A stretch of DNA of 8,353 nt from an archaeon (lineage in GTDB: Archaea; Thermoproteota; Bathyarchaeia; TCS64), in assembly GCA_020444005.1 (NCBI GenBank), contig JAHLLU010000076.1, forward strand, positions 1-8,353, given 5' to 3'. The translations under genes were made by a program, and so were the position numbers. Below the pieces are notes generated by a model. It was given only the letters and a program-made list of their open reading frames with translations, was not told the DNA's origin and made no database searches. Shown here piece by piece: positions 1 through 5,540 of this stretch (positions are counted from its first letter, which is position 1; the number at the start of each line of letters is the position of its first letter).

Positions 1-51
1 CTGAGAATCCCCAAGTTTAAACCACGAATGATCAAACAGGCAACGAGTTAA
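1..51 (+). CDS. Possible C-terminal tail of an upstream gene (partial)
   Basis: Frame 1 is open from the left edge to a TAA at 49-51 and encodes 16 residues, LRIPKFKPRMIKQATS, a basic tail. The other two + frames stop early, and the - strand shows no ATG start leading leftwards. The codon endings (mostly A, C and G) resemble those of the neighbouring genes. The PKFKP stretch faintly recalls the C-terminus of HU-type DNA-binding proteins, but 16 residues are far too few to assign a function. An open run of this length can easily occur by chance, so the call is weak. If real, the gene ends about 80 bases before the YchF-like gene. Confidence 0.25.
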   Translation: MRIPKFKPRMIKQATS

Positions 52-102
52 TTATAGTTATGTGTAACAGATAATAGAGCAACTTCCAGATACTATCTTA
101 AA
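47..102 (+). promoter_or_regulatory. Candidate promoter region of the ychF-serA pair
   Basis: Two AT-rich boxes could bind TBP: TTAATTATAG at about 48-57, and ACTATCTTAAA at about 92-102. Using the usual archaeal spacing of about 25 bases from box to transcript start, the first gives a leader of roughly 50 bases. The second gives a leader of about 10 bases or less before the TTG at 133. No strong Shine-Dalgarno site precedes that TTG (only TGAT at 124-127), which mildly favours the short-leader option. No single box stands out. Confidence 0.3.
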
Positions 103-118
103 CCACAACAACAATACA

Positions 119-148
119 ATGACTGATACCAGTTGGCTAAAATCGTAG
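119..148 (+). other. Out-of-frame ATG mini-ORF across the ychF start
   Basis: ATG at 119-121 opens a nine-codon frame (MTDTSWLKS) ending in TAG at 146-148. It lies in a different frame from the YchF-like protein and overlaps that gene's TTG start at 133. It may be chance. It is listed because serA has the same arrangement, also ending in WLKS. A ribosome initiating here would terminate 13 bases past the real start, so it could damp or couple initiation at TTG. No function is shown. Confidence 0.3.
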
Positions 149-1344
149 GATTGGTCGGAAAAGCAAACGTTGGAAAAAGCACATTCTTCGGAGCAGCAAC
201 CCTCAAACCAGTAGAAATCGCGGGATTCCCATTCACAACCATAAAAGCAGACATGGGTGTCGCCTACGTCAGAACCCCATGCGTCTGCCGAGAAATGGGT
301 GTAACAGACAACCCACAGAACAGCGCATGCGTAGATGGAGTACGGCTTATCCCCGTTGACCTCATCGACACCCCCGGATTGATCCCCGGAGCCCACATGG
401 GCAAAGGCTTGGGCAACCAGTTCCTAGACGAGGTGCGCAGAGCAGACGCCTTGATAGTAGTAGCGGACGCATCAGGCATGACAGACATCAACGGACAAGT
501 ATGCGACCCATTAGCACACGACCCCATAGAGGACGTACAGATGTTTGAGAACGAGTTCGACCTATGGTTAACAGCCCTAATCCGTAAAGACTGGGACAGG
601 ATCAGCCGCACAGCCCAATCAGTCAAGGAACACATAGCCAAACACATGGAAGAAAAACTCACAGGACTCGGCATCAACCGCTACCAGATAACACAAGCAG
701 TCAATGAGGCGGGGCTCAACGGATTTAATAGCGCCAACTGGACAGATGAAGAGTTCAATAAATTCATAGTACAACTCAGAAAGACCAGCAAGCCCCTCAT
801 AGTCGCAGCCAACAAAGCCGACAGAGAAGGCGCAGACAAAAACGTTGAACGAATCCGAGAAGCAGGATACCTCGTAGTACCTACCTGTGCAGAGGCAGAG
901 TTAGCGCTACGACGCGCAGCAGAAGCAGGACTAGTAGACTATACACCGGGAGACAATGACTTCAAGATTAATAACCCTGAGAAACTCAACAAGAGCCAAC
1001 TAGCCGCACTAGAGAGAATAAGAGAAAAAGTTTTCAAGAAATACGGCGGCACAGGACTACAAGAGGTACTCAACACAGCCTTCTACAGTCTCCTAGACAT
1101 GATCACAGTGTACCCGGTGGAGGACGCTGAGAAGCTGACAAACCATCAGGGACACGTTTTACCTGACTGTTTCCTTGTACCCAAAGGTACGACTGCTAAG
1201 CAGTTTGCTGGGGTTATTCATACTGAGCTTGCTGAGAGTTTTATTCACGCCATTGATGCCCGGAGCAAGCGTCGATTGGGTGATACCTATATCTTAGAGG
1301 ACAATGATATCATCCAGATAGTATCAGCAAAATCAAGGAGATAG
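133..1344 (+). CDS. ychF: YchF-like translation-associated GTPase (Obg superfamily, TGS domain)
   Basis: This 403-residue cytosolic P-loop GTPase of the archaeal YchF-like branch probably works with the ribosome. Visible motifs are the P-loop GKANVGKS (residues 9-16), switch I around TTIK (35-38), DTPG (79-82) followed by the glycine-rich Obg stretch to residue 94, and NKAD (227-230). The C-terminal TGS domain spans about 322-401. NKAD is the standard guanine-specifying motif, unlike the NxxE of bacterial YchF and eukaryotic Ola1, which prefer ATP, so GTP use is predicted. Cysteines 50, 52 and 66 with Asp59 occupy what I recall as a four-cysteine site. The TTG start is nearly forced: an in-frame TGA lies at 124-126 and the P-loop begins at residue 9. 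No good Shine-Dalgarno site is visible. serA follows after 6 bases. The family is certain; the cellular role is only broadly known. Confidence 0.93.
   Translation: MAKIVGLVGKANVGKSTFFGAATLKPVEIAGFPFTTIKADMGVAYVRTPCVCREMGVTDNPQNSACVDGVRLIPVDLIDTPGLIPGAHMGKGLGNQFLDEVRRADALIVVADASGMTDINGQVCDPLAHDPIEDVQMFENEFDLWLTALIRKDWDRISRTAQSVKEHIAKHMEEKLTGLGINRYQITQAVNEAGLNGFNSANWTDEEFNKFIVQLRKTSKPLIVAANKADREGADKNVERIREAGYLVVPTCAEAELALRRAAEAGLVDYTPGDNDFKINNPEKLNKSQLAALERIREKVFKKYGGTGLQEVLNTAFYSLLDMITVYPVEDAEKLTNHQGHVLPDCFLVPKGTTAKQFAGVIHTELAESFIHAIDARSKRRLGDTYILEDNDIIQIVSAKSRR
1335..1340 (+). promoter_or_regulatory. Shine-Dalgarno site for serA
   Basis: AAGGAG lies inside the last codons of the upstream GTPase gene. 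It ends 10 bases before the TTG start of serA at 1351 but only 5 bases before the out-of-frame ATG at 1346. It supports translation of serA from a shared mRNA. The spacing leaves open which start codon the ribosome contacts first. Confidence 0.6.
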
Positions 1345-1345
1345 A

Positions 1346-1366
1346 ATGGTTTGGCTAAAGTCATAA
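1346..1366 (+). other. Out-of-frame ATG mini-ORF across the serA start
   Basis: ATG at 1346-1348 opens a six-codon frame (MVWLKS) that stops at TAA 1364-1366, overlapping the serA TTG start in another frame. It sits 5 bases after AAGGAG, so it is at least as well placed as the TTG. It mirrors the mini-ORF at 119-148. It could be chance or a brake on serA translation. Confidence 0.35.
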
Positions 1367-2271
1367 TATGCGACCCCATCCACGAGGACGGAGTCAAGAT
1401 GCTAAGAGACGCAGGACTAGACGTAACACTAGACACCGAGGTCACAGCAGAGGAACTATTGAAGAAAATAAGCGAATACGATGCAATGGTCATCAGAAGC
1501 CGCACCAAGGTAACCAAAGAGCTACTGGACGCGGCACCCAACCTCAAGGCAATCGCAAGAGCGGGAGTAGGATTGGACAACGTAGACCTACCCTACGCTA
1601 AAGAGAAAGGAGTAGAGGTTTTCAACAGCCCAGAGGCACCATGTAACGCTGTCGCGGAACTCGTACTTGGCATGATGTTCAACATGGCACGCATGATCAG
1701 TGAAGCCGACGCGGGTATGAAGCAGGGCAAATGGGAGAAGAAGAAACTCACAGGCTTTGAGATTCAGGGTAAGACACTTGGAATCATCGGGTTCGGGAGA
1801 ATAGGTTATACGCTGGGTAAGAAGGCAAAGTGTCTCGGTATGCGCGTCCTAGCTTTTGATGTTGCCATGGATAGAGTCAAGCAGTATATTGAAGAGATAG
1901 GAGCAGAAGCAGTTGATCTAGATACGCTTTATGCTCAGAGTAACTTCATCACGGTACATGTACCCCTACTGCCCCAGACAAAACACATGATAAACAAGGA
2001 AGCCATAGCCAAGATGCGTGACGGCGTTCACTTGATCAACGCGGCTAGGGGAGGCGTCATAGACGAAGCAGCATTGAAAGAAGCACTGGACTCTGGAAAA
2101 GTGAAGGGCGCAGCCTTAGACGTTTTTGAGGAGGAGCCTAAACCAGATGAGGAGCTTGTCTGCAGGTCTAATGTTATCTGTACGCCGCATATTGGTGCTG
2201 GTAGCGTTGAGGCACAGATTGGTAACAGTACTGTGGTTGCTGAAAAGCTGATTAAATTCTTTAATTCTTAG
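1351..2271 (+). CDS. serA: D-3-phosphoglycerate dehydrogenase, short form
   Basis: This 306-residue cytosolic enzyme of the D-2-hydroxyacid dehydrogenase family is predicted to oxidise 3-phosphoglycerate to 3-phosphohydroxypyruvate with NAD+, the first step of phosphorylated serine synthesis. The NAD-binding Rossmann motif GFGRIG is at 147-152, with Asp170 placed to bind the NAD ribose. The catalytic set is Arg233 (AARGG), Glu262 (in DVFEEEP) and His280 (TPHIGA). The protein ends after the catalytic fold, so it lacks the C-terminal ACT/regulatory domains of the roughly 525-residue SerA. Serine feedback through an ACT domain is therefore not expected. The first start in reach is TTG, and the protein begins with the family-typical [15 protein letters not shown] lies 10 bases upstream. 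Other family members (glyoxylate or hydroxypyruvate reductases) share the fold, but the overall pattern favours SerA. Confidence 0.9.
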   Translation: MAKVIICDPIHEDGVKMLRDAGLDVTLDTEVTAEELLKKISEYDAMVIRSRTKVTKELLDAAPNLKAIARAGVGLDNVDLPYAKEKGVEVFNSPEAPCNAVAELVLGMMFNMARMISEADAGMKQGKWEKKKLTGFEIQGKTLGIIGFGRIGYTLGKKAKCLGMRVLAFDVAMDRVKQYIEEIGAEAVDLDTLYAQSNFITVHVPLLPQTKHMINKEAIAKMRDGVHLINAARGGVIDEAALKEALDSGKVKGAALDVFEEEPKPDEELVCRSNVICTPHIGAGSVEAQIGNSTVVAEKLIKFFNS

Positions 2272-2290
2272 TTTTTCCCTTTACTTATCT
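2272..2290 (+). terminator. T-rich transcription end after serA
   Basis: Directly after the serA stop comes TTTTTCCCTTTACTTATCT, mostly T with some C and no purine hairpin in front. Archaeal RNA polymerase commonly terminates at such T-tracts without a stem-loop. It separates the ychF-serA unit from the flavoprotein promoter. Confidence 0.5.
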
Positions 2291-2298
2291 AACCTACT

Positions 2299-2316
2299 CA
2301 TATCGCATGCGATATG
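2299..2316. promoter_or_regulatory. Perfect 18-bp palindrome, candidate operator
   Basis: CATATCGCATGCGATATG is identical to its reverse complement over all 18 bases. It lies between the serA terminator and the TATA-like box at 2318, about 40-57 bases before the flavoprotein start. That is just upstream of where TFB and TBP would bind, a usual position for a dimeric regulator in archaea. As RNA it could also fold, but with no loop and no following T-run it is a poor terminator. Confidence 0.5.
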
Positions 2317-2317
2317 G

Positions 2318-2326
2318 TTATATTTT
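2318..2326 (+). promoter_or_regulatory. TATA-like box for the flavoprotein-glycosyltransferase pair
   Basis: TTATATTTT lies 30-38 bases before the ATG at 2356. With usual archaeal spacing the transcript would begin within about 10 bases of that ATG, giving a leaderless or very short leader. This agrees with the absence of a clear Shine-Dalgarno site in front of 2356. Confidence 0.5.
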
Positions 2327-2355
2327 GGTCGTTTATTGTGAATAACAATCTAAAA

Positions 2356-3630
2356 ATGATAACCATAGTAGGCGCCGGTCTCGCAGGGCTCAGCGCAGCA
2401 TACCATCTAAACAAAGAATACACAGTGCTAGAAAGAGACTCCAAGGTAGGAGGACTCTGCCAGAGCACCAATTTAGACGGCTATATTTTTGACTACGCCC
2501 CACACATACTATTCACAAGAAACTCCTACACCAAGACACTTTTTCACAATCTTCTCGGAGACAATCTGCACACCCAGAATAGGCAAGCCTACATCTACAT
2601 GAACGACACCTACGTAAAGTACCCTTTCGAGGCAAATCTCTACCCGCTCCCAGAAGATATCAAGGAAGAATGCATACAAGGCGTCATAGACAAACCAACC
2701 ACCGAACCCACCAACTTCTACGAGTGGATACAAACCACAATGGGACCGGGAATAGCCCGACACTACATGGTACCATACAACGAGAAAATATGGAAATACC
2801 CCCTGAACAAGATGAACACCGAGTGGATCAAGGGCAGAGTACCTAGCCCTAGCGTTGAAGAGATGCGCATAGGAGCAACATCGCCACAACAGATGGAGTA
2901 TGGTCCAAACGCAGAGTTCTGGTATCCTAAACGTGGAGGAATAGGGGCACTTGCTGATGGGTTAGCAGAGAATATTCCGGTTAAGCTCAGGACCGAGGCA
3001 ACATGGTTCACACCAACCTCTAATGGCGTAGATACATTGTATGTTGAGGATTTTGAGGAGAAAACAATACACTCTGAGAAGGTTGTTTCGTCGATTCCTC
3101 TTCCAGAAGTCATAAACATGATGGATGGTGTACCAGACGAAGTGCAAAAGGCAGCGAATAATCTGGTCTATAATAGCTTGGTTTGTGTAATGGTGGGCGT
3201 CAAACGTCCAAATATCACGGATAAGCACTGGTTATACTTTCCAGAACCAGACCTCATCTTCAACAGGATCAGCTTCCCGATGAACTTTAGTAAATACACT
3301 ACCCCTGAGGGCTGCAGCAGTATACTGGTTGAGGTAACCTACAGGGACAAGGAAATGAACCTTGAGGATACAAAGAGGAAGGTGCTAGAGAACCTTGCCT
3401 CGACTAACCTAATAACGGAATCTGATGAAATAACGGTATGTGAGGCTTTAGATTTCAAGTACGCCTACGTAATCTATGATCTTAATCACAATAAAAACGT
3501 GAAGGTTATAAACGACTACCTTGTTGCCCATAATATAATACCAATCGGTAGATACGGGGAATGGGAATACTATAACATGGATAAAGCAATCCTTAGCGGA
3601 AAACAAGCAGCGGAGACACTAAACCAATGA
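2356..3630 (+). CDS. FAD-dependent oxidoreductase, UDP-galactopyranose-mutase/protoporphyrinogen-oxidase-like
   Basis: This 424-residue soluble flavoprotein has the dinucleotide motif GAGLAGLSAA from residue 6, Glu26 at the expected ribose-binding position and GG at 32-33. APHILFT (48-54) and GRYGEWEYYNMD (398-409) resemble the substrate-side and FAD-closing segments of UDP-galactopyranose mutases, the latter closest to eukaryotic-type enzymes. Such homologues are often loosely annotated as protoporphyrinogen oxidase or amine oxidase. No haem genes are nearby and a glycosyltransferase overlaps the 3' end, so a role in making or remodelling an activated sugar is more likely than haem synthesis. 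The exact substrate is unknown. The start at 2356 was chosen because the FAD motif follows at once. An in-frame ATG at 2314 lies within the palindrome and would add 14 non-family residues; GTG 2338 is a second alternative. Confidence 0.8.
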   Translation: MITIVGAGLAGLSAAYHLNKEYTVLERDSKVGGLCQSTNLDGYIFDYAPHILFTRNSYTKTLFHNLLGDNLHTQNRQAYIYMNDTYVKYPFEANLYPLPEDIKEECIQGVIDKPTTEPTNFYEWIQTTMGPGIARHYMVPYNEKIWKYPLNKMNTEWIKGRVPSPSVEEMRIGATSPQQMEYGPNAEFWYPKRGGIGALADGLAENIPVKLRTEATWFTPTSNGVDTLYVEDFEEKTIHSEKVVSSIPLPEVINMMDGVPDEVQKAANNLVYNSLVCVMVGVKRPNITDKHWLYFPEPDLIFNRISFPMNFSKYTTPEGCSSILVEVTYRDKEMNLEDTKRKVLENLASTNLITESDEITVCEALDFKYAYVIYDLNHNKNVKVINDYLVAHNIIPIGRYGEWEYYNMDKAILSGKQAAETLNQ

Positions 3631-4355
3631 TGTCCATAGTAATACCAACATATAACGAAGAGAAAAACATAGGACGCTGCCTAATGGCACTATGCAACCA
3701 GTCAATCCCCAGAGAAGACCTAGAGATCATTGTGGTTGATGGAGGCAGTACAGATCGTACAAGGGAGATAGCAGCACAGTACGCTGATGTCGTAATGATG
3801 CAGACCAGTGAGGGCGTGGGCGGAGCGAGAAATGACGGCTTCCGAGCAGCCAAATATGATATTGTAGCTACCACTGACGCGGACTGTGAACCCACCAGAG
3901 ACTGGGCGAAATCCATTCTAAAACAGTTCATGGGTCAAAACGTGGTAGCCGTCACTGGAACCTTGAAGCCCTTTGACTGGAAGGATATGAATCGGTTTGA
4001 AAAGTTCGCTTACAAGAGTAGCTTTGAGTTATCAAACATCGCCCTGACTATGGGCTCCAAGCTGGGAAGATACCATCTCTGCGGAGCAAACACGGCGTTC
4101 AACAAGGATGCATTCTTGGAGTTGGGTGGTTATCTGCCACTAGCTTACGCTGATGATGTTGAGATATACAAGCGAATCAAAAAACGTGGCGATATCAGAT
4201 TCACAGACGATATGGCAATCAACTACAGTGTACGCAGAATCAAAAAGATGGGCTTAACCAAGTACCTGTACCTCTTAGCTAAGATGGAGACAGAGGTCAT
4301 GGTCCTCGGCAGAAAACCCATGAAAGGTGACTATGCCAGAGCGAACTACGATTAA
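3627..4355 (+). CDS. Family 2 (GT-A fold) glycosyltransferase
   Basis: This 242-residue protein is predicted to transfer a sugar from a nucleotide-sugar donor to a glycan or lipid acceptor at the cytosolic face. It shows the GT2 landmarks in order: SIVIPTYNEE (3-12), VVDGGSTD (36-43) for nucleotide binding, DAD (84-86) as the metal-binding DxD motif, GANTAFNKDAFLELGGY (153-169), and ADD (175-177) where the catalytic base is expected. No convincing membrane helix is present. The ATG overlaps the TGA of the flavoprotein gene (ATGA), with no Shine-Dalgarno site, so translation is probably coupled; ATG at 3630 would also serve. The pairing suggests that both act on one sugar, possibly a furanose if the flavoprotein is a true mutase. 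The acceptor cannot be deduced. Its stop overlaps that of the convergent acetyltransferase gene. Confidence 0.87.
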   Translation: MMSIVIPTYNEEKNIGRCLMALCNQSIPREDLEIIVVDGGSTDRTREIAAQYADVVMMQTSEGVGGARNDGFRAAKYDIVATTDADCEPTRDWAKSILKQFMGQNVVAVTGTLKPFDWKDMNRFEKFAYKSSFELSNIALTMGSKLGRYHLCGANTAFNKDAFLELGGYLPLAYADDVEIYKRIKKRGDIRFTDDMAINYSVRRIKKMGLTKYLYLLAKMETEVMVLGRKPMKGDYARANYD

Positions 4356-4882
4356 GCGTTCCATGGCTCTGGGTTGAGAAAGATAGCCATAATGTTGACA
4401 TCATCATATTCTCCATCCAACTTTCTTGCCTTCTTCTTGGTTCCTTCACAGACAAAACCAATCTTCTCGTAGAAACCTATTGCATCCACATTCGATGCAT
4501 AAACCAGCAGCTCTACTCGCTCCATTCCAAACTTTTCAGCAGCTTGAAGAGTAGCAGTCATCAACTTTTTCCCGATTCCCTGTCCACGATAAGCCTCAGC
4601 TACGCCCATGGTGTTGATTTTACCGCTGTGTCTGAAGCCCTCAAGTTGGTTTGGTAGTACTTCACACCATCCAACTACTTTTTCGTCTTTGATGGCGATG
4701 TACCGGGGTGTGTTTCTCTGTATGTGGGTAAGGATGTTTTCACGTGTGTCTTCAAGACTCGGCGCATTTACGTATCCGAGGTATTTTCTTTCACTTGCTA
4801 CAGTTTCAAGGCACTTGTGGAAGCTCTCAACATTTTTCTCAGAAATAGGCACTATGGATATGTTCTCGTTTGTGTCAGCCAT
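4352..4882 (-). CDS. GNAT-family N-acetyltransferase
   Basis: This 176-residue acyltransferase is predicted to move an acetyl group from acetyl-CoA to an amine; the substrate is unknown. The CoA pyrophosphate loop RGQGIGKKLM is at 99-108, preceded by the strand INTMGV (89-94). The closing motif NVDAIGFYEKIGF (131-143), with Tyr138 in the usual general-acid position, is typical of GNAT enzymes. The fold fills nearly the whole length, with a basic and acidic hinge (KKKARKLDGEYDD, 149-161) before the last strand. It begins at ATG 4882, with no Shine-Dalgarno site and a TATA-like box 31-38 bases upstream, suggesting a short leader. It faces the glycosyltransferase and could modify an amino sugar, but nothing in its sequence shows this. 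A protein or small-molecule acetyltransferase is equally possible. Confidence 0.85.
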   Translation of the reverse strand: MADTNENISIVPISEKNVESFHKCLETVASERKYLGYVNAPSLEDTRENILTHIQRNTPRYIAIKDEKVVGWCEVLPNQLEGFRHSGKINTMGVAEAYRGQGIGKKLMTATLQAAEKFGMERVELLVYASNVDAIGFYEKIGFVCEGTKKKARKLDGEYDDVNIMAIFLNPEPWNA

Positions 4883-4912
4883 TTGGTTATCAGTTTTTCA
4901 AATGAGGTATTG

Positions 4913-4920
4913 AATAAAAA
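4913..4920 (-). promoter_or_regulatory. TATA-like box for the acetyltransferase gene
   Basis: On the - strand TTTTTATT lies 31-38 bases before the ATG at 4882. This spacing fits a transcript starting close to the start codon, and no Shine-Dalgarno site is seen. The box is only moderately like the archaeal consensus. Confidence 0.35.
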
Positions 4921-4977
4921 CCGGACTCACGTAGCATACTCACAAAAAGTGACCACTAAGGTATAGAAAATATGATT

Positions 4978-4992
4978 CATCCCCAAGGGATG
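4978..4992 (-). terminator. Hairpin 22 bases after the L15e stop, possible terminator or 3' element
   Basis: CATCCC-CAA-GGGATG forms a 6-bp stem with a 3-base loop. Two further pairs flank it after one mismatch. On the - strand it comes 22 bases after the L15e stop and is followed by a T-rich stretch (CATATTTTC). It may mark the end of the L15e transcript or stabilise its 3' end. Archaeal termination does not need a stem, so the role is open. Confidence 0.4.
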
Positions 4993-5014
4993 CATTAAAA
5001 GTAGTTAATGAAAA

Positions 5015-5464
5015 TTAGTTGGCGATCCAGCCCAAGTCCTTGTCGGATTTGATTGCTGGGTGATTTGGGTCAACGAGAATAACCTCGTACCACTTGTAAC
5101 GACCATCCTGCCATACCCAGTAGCTATTCAAGACCTCTAGGTTGGGGTACTTGCGCGCTGTTCTCTCCTCTGCGATGAGCTGCTTGCTCTTCGCTGGTGT
5201 GAATTTTACGACACCCATTCTCTTCTGGCGGCGTCCAAGCACTGGTCTTAGTTTTCTTCTTCCACCGCGGCGGACACGAGTCCTTACAACGATAATTCCG
5301 TGTTTTGCCTTGTAGCCTAGACTGTGTGCCCTGTCAAGTCTTGTTGGTCTATCGATCCTAATGGATGATGGCTCCTTTCTCCATGTGATCGCCCTCTGCT
5401 TCATTACTTCTTTAACGTAACTCTTGCTTGGACGTTTCCATGCTTCTTTGAGATATTTGTACAT
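5015..5464 (-). CDS. rpl15e: Large-subunit ribosomal protein L15e (eL15), tail-less
   Basis: This 149-residue component of the archaeal/eukaryotic 50S/60S ribosome binds 23S rRNA. Recognition rests on [12 protein letters not shown] at the start, [18 protein letters not shown] (39-56), the Arg-rich [11 protein letters not shown] (61-71), [12 protein letters not shown] (82-93), and [15 protein letters not shown] (122-136). It is highly basic, as expected. From memory, archaeal L15e is usually about 190-195 residues, with a basic Gly/Arg/Lys-rich tail of about 45 residues after the DKDLxWI segment. Here the reading stops at once after DKDLGWIAN. No tail-like coding is visible downstream in the other frames, so this is not a simple frameshift. 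ATG 5464 has the Shine-Dalgarno GAGGAG 9 bases upstream and its own promoter. Confidence 0.95.
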   Translation of the reverse strand: MYKYLKEAWKRPSKSYVKEVMKQRAITWRKEPSSIRIDRPTRLDRAHSLGYKAKHGIIVVRTRVRRGGRRKLRPVLGRRQKRMGVVKFTPAKSKQLIAEERTARKYPNLEVLNSYWVWQDGRYKWYEVILVDPNHPAIKSDKDLGWIAN

Positions 5465-5473
5465 CGTGTTTTT

Positions 5474-5479
5474 CTCCTC
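5474..5479 (-). promoter_or_regulatory. Shine-Dalgarno site for L15e
   Basis: GAGGAG on the - strand ends 9 bases before the ATG at 5464. It fixes that start, since the next upstream ATG (5499) is out of frame. Confidence 0.65.
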
Positions 5480-5504
5480 GATGGGCTATCAAAGTACATA
5501 GATT

Positions 5505-5516
5505 CAAATTAATAAA
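5505..5516 (-). promoter_or_regulatory. TATA-like box for L15e
   Basis: TTTATTAATTTG on the - strand lies about 40-52 bases before the L15e ATG. A transcript starting about 25 bases further on would carry a leader of roughly 20 bases that includes GAGGAG. It sits directly after the hppA terminator, so L15e need not rely on read-through from hppA. Confidence 0.5.
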
Positions 5517-5520
5517 GGTA

Positions 5521-5540
5521 TAGGGAAAAAAGGGTCCCTA
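5521..5540 (-). terminator. Hairpin and T-run overlapping the hppA stop codon
   Basis: TAGGGA at one end and TCCCTA at the other form a 6-bp stem around an 8-base loop. On the - strand the stem begins with the hppA TAG stop itself, and the loop carries most of a TTTTTT run. Stop codon, stem and T-tract are packed into 20 bases, followed by more T-rich sequence at the L15e promoter. Confidence 0.5.

Noticed and set aside
17..106. 9-base direct repeat TTAAACCAC at 17-25 and 98-106
   Set aside because: Short, AT-rich, one copy lies in a possible coding tail, and the 81-base spacing fits no clear site; probably chance.
58..396. 112-codon - strand open frame overlapping the ychF start
   Set aside because: Antisense to the GTPase P-loop region; it is an odd Cys/Trp/Ser-rich sequence with no recognisable fold.
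2314..2355. Upstream in-frame ATG (2314) as the start of the flavoprotein
   Set aside because: It would add 14 residues before the FAD motif, lies in the palindrome and before the likely transcript start; 2356 fits the family better.
2509..3228. Several - strand open frames opposite the flavoprotein gene
   Set aside because: They mirror a conserved gene, overlap one another and show no domain.
4724..4966. + strand open frame running from inside the acetyltransferase gene into the gap before L15e
   Set aside because: Mostly antisense to the acetyltransferase; no Shine-Dalgarno site, TATA box or protein signature.
4883..5014. A frameshifted continuation of L15e downstream of its stop
   Set aside because: The 132 bases after the stop are AT-rich with early stops and lack the Gly/Arg/Lys-rich coding expected of the tail.
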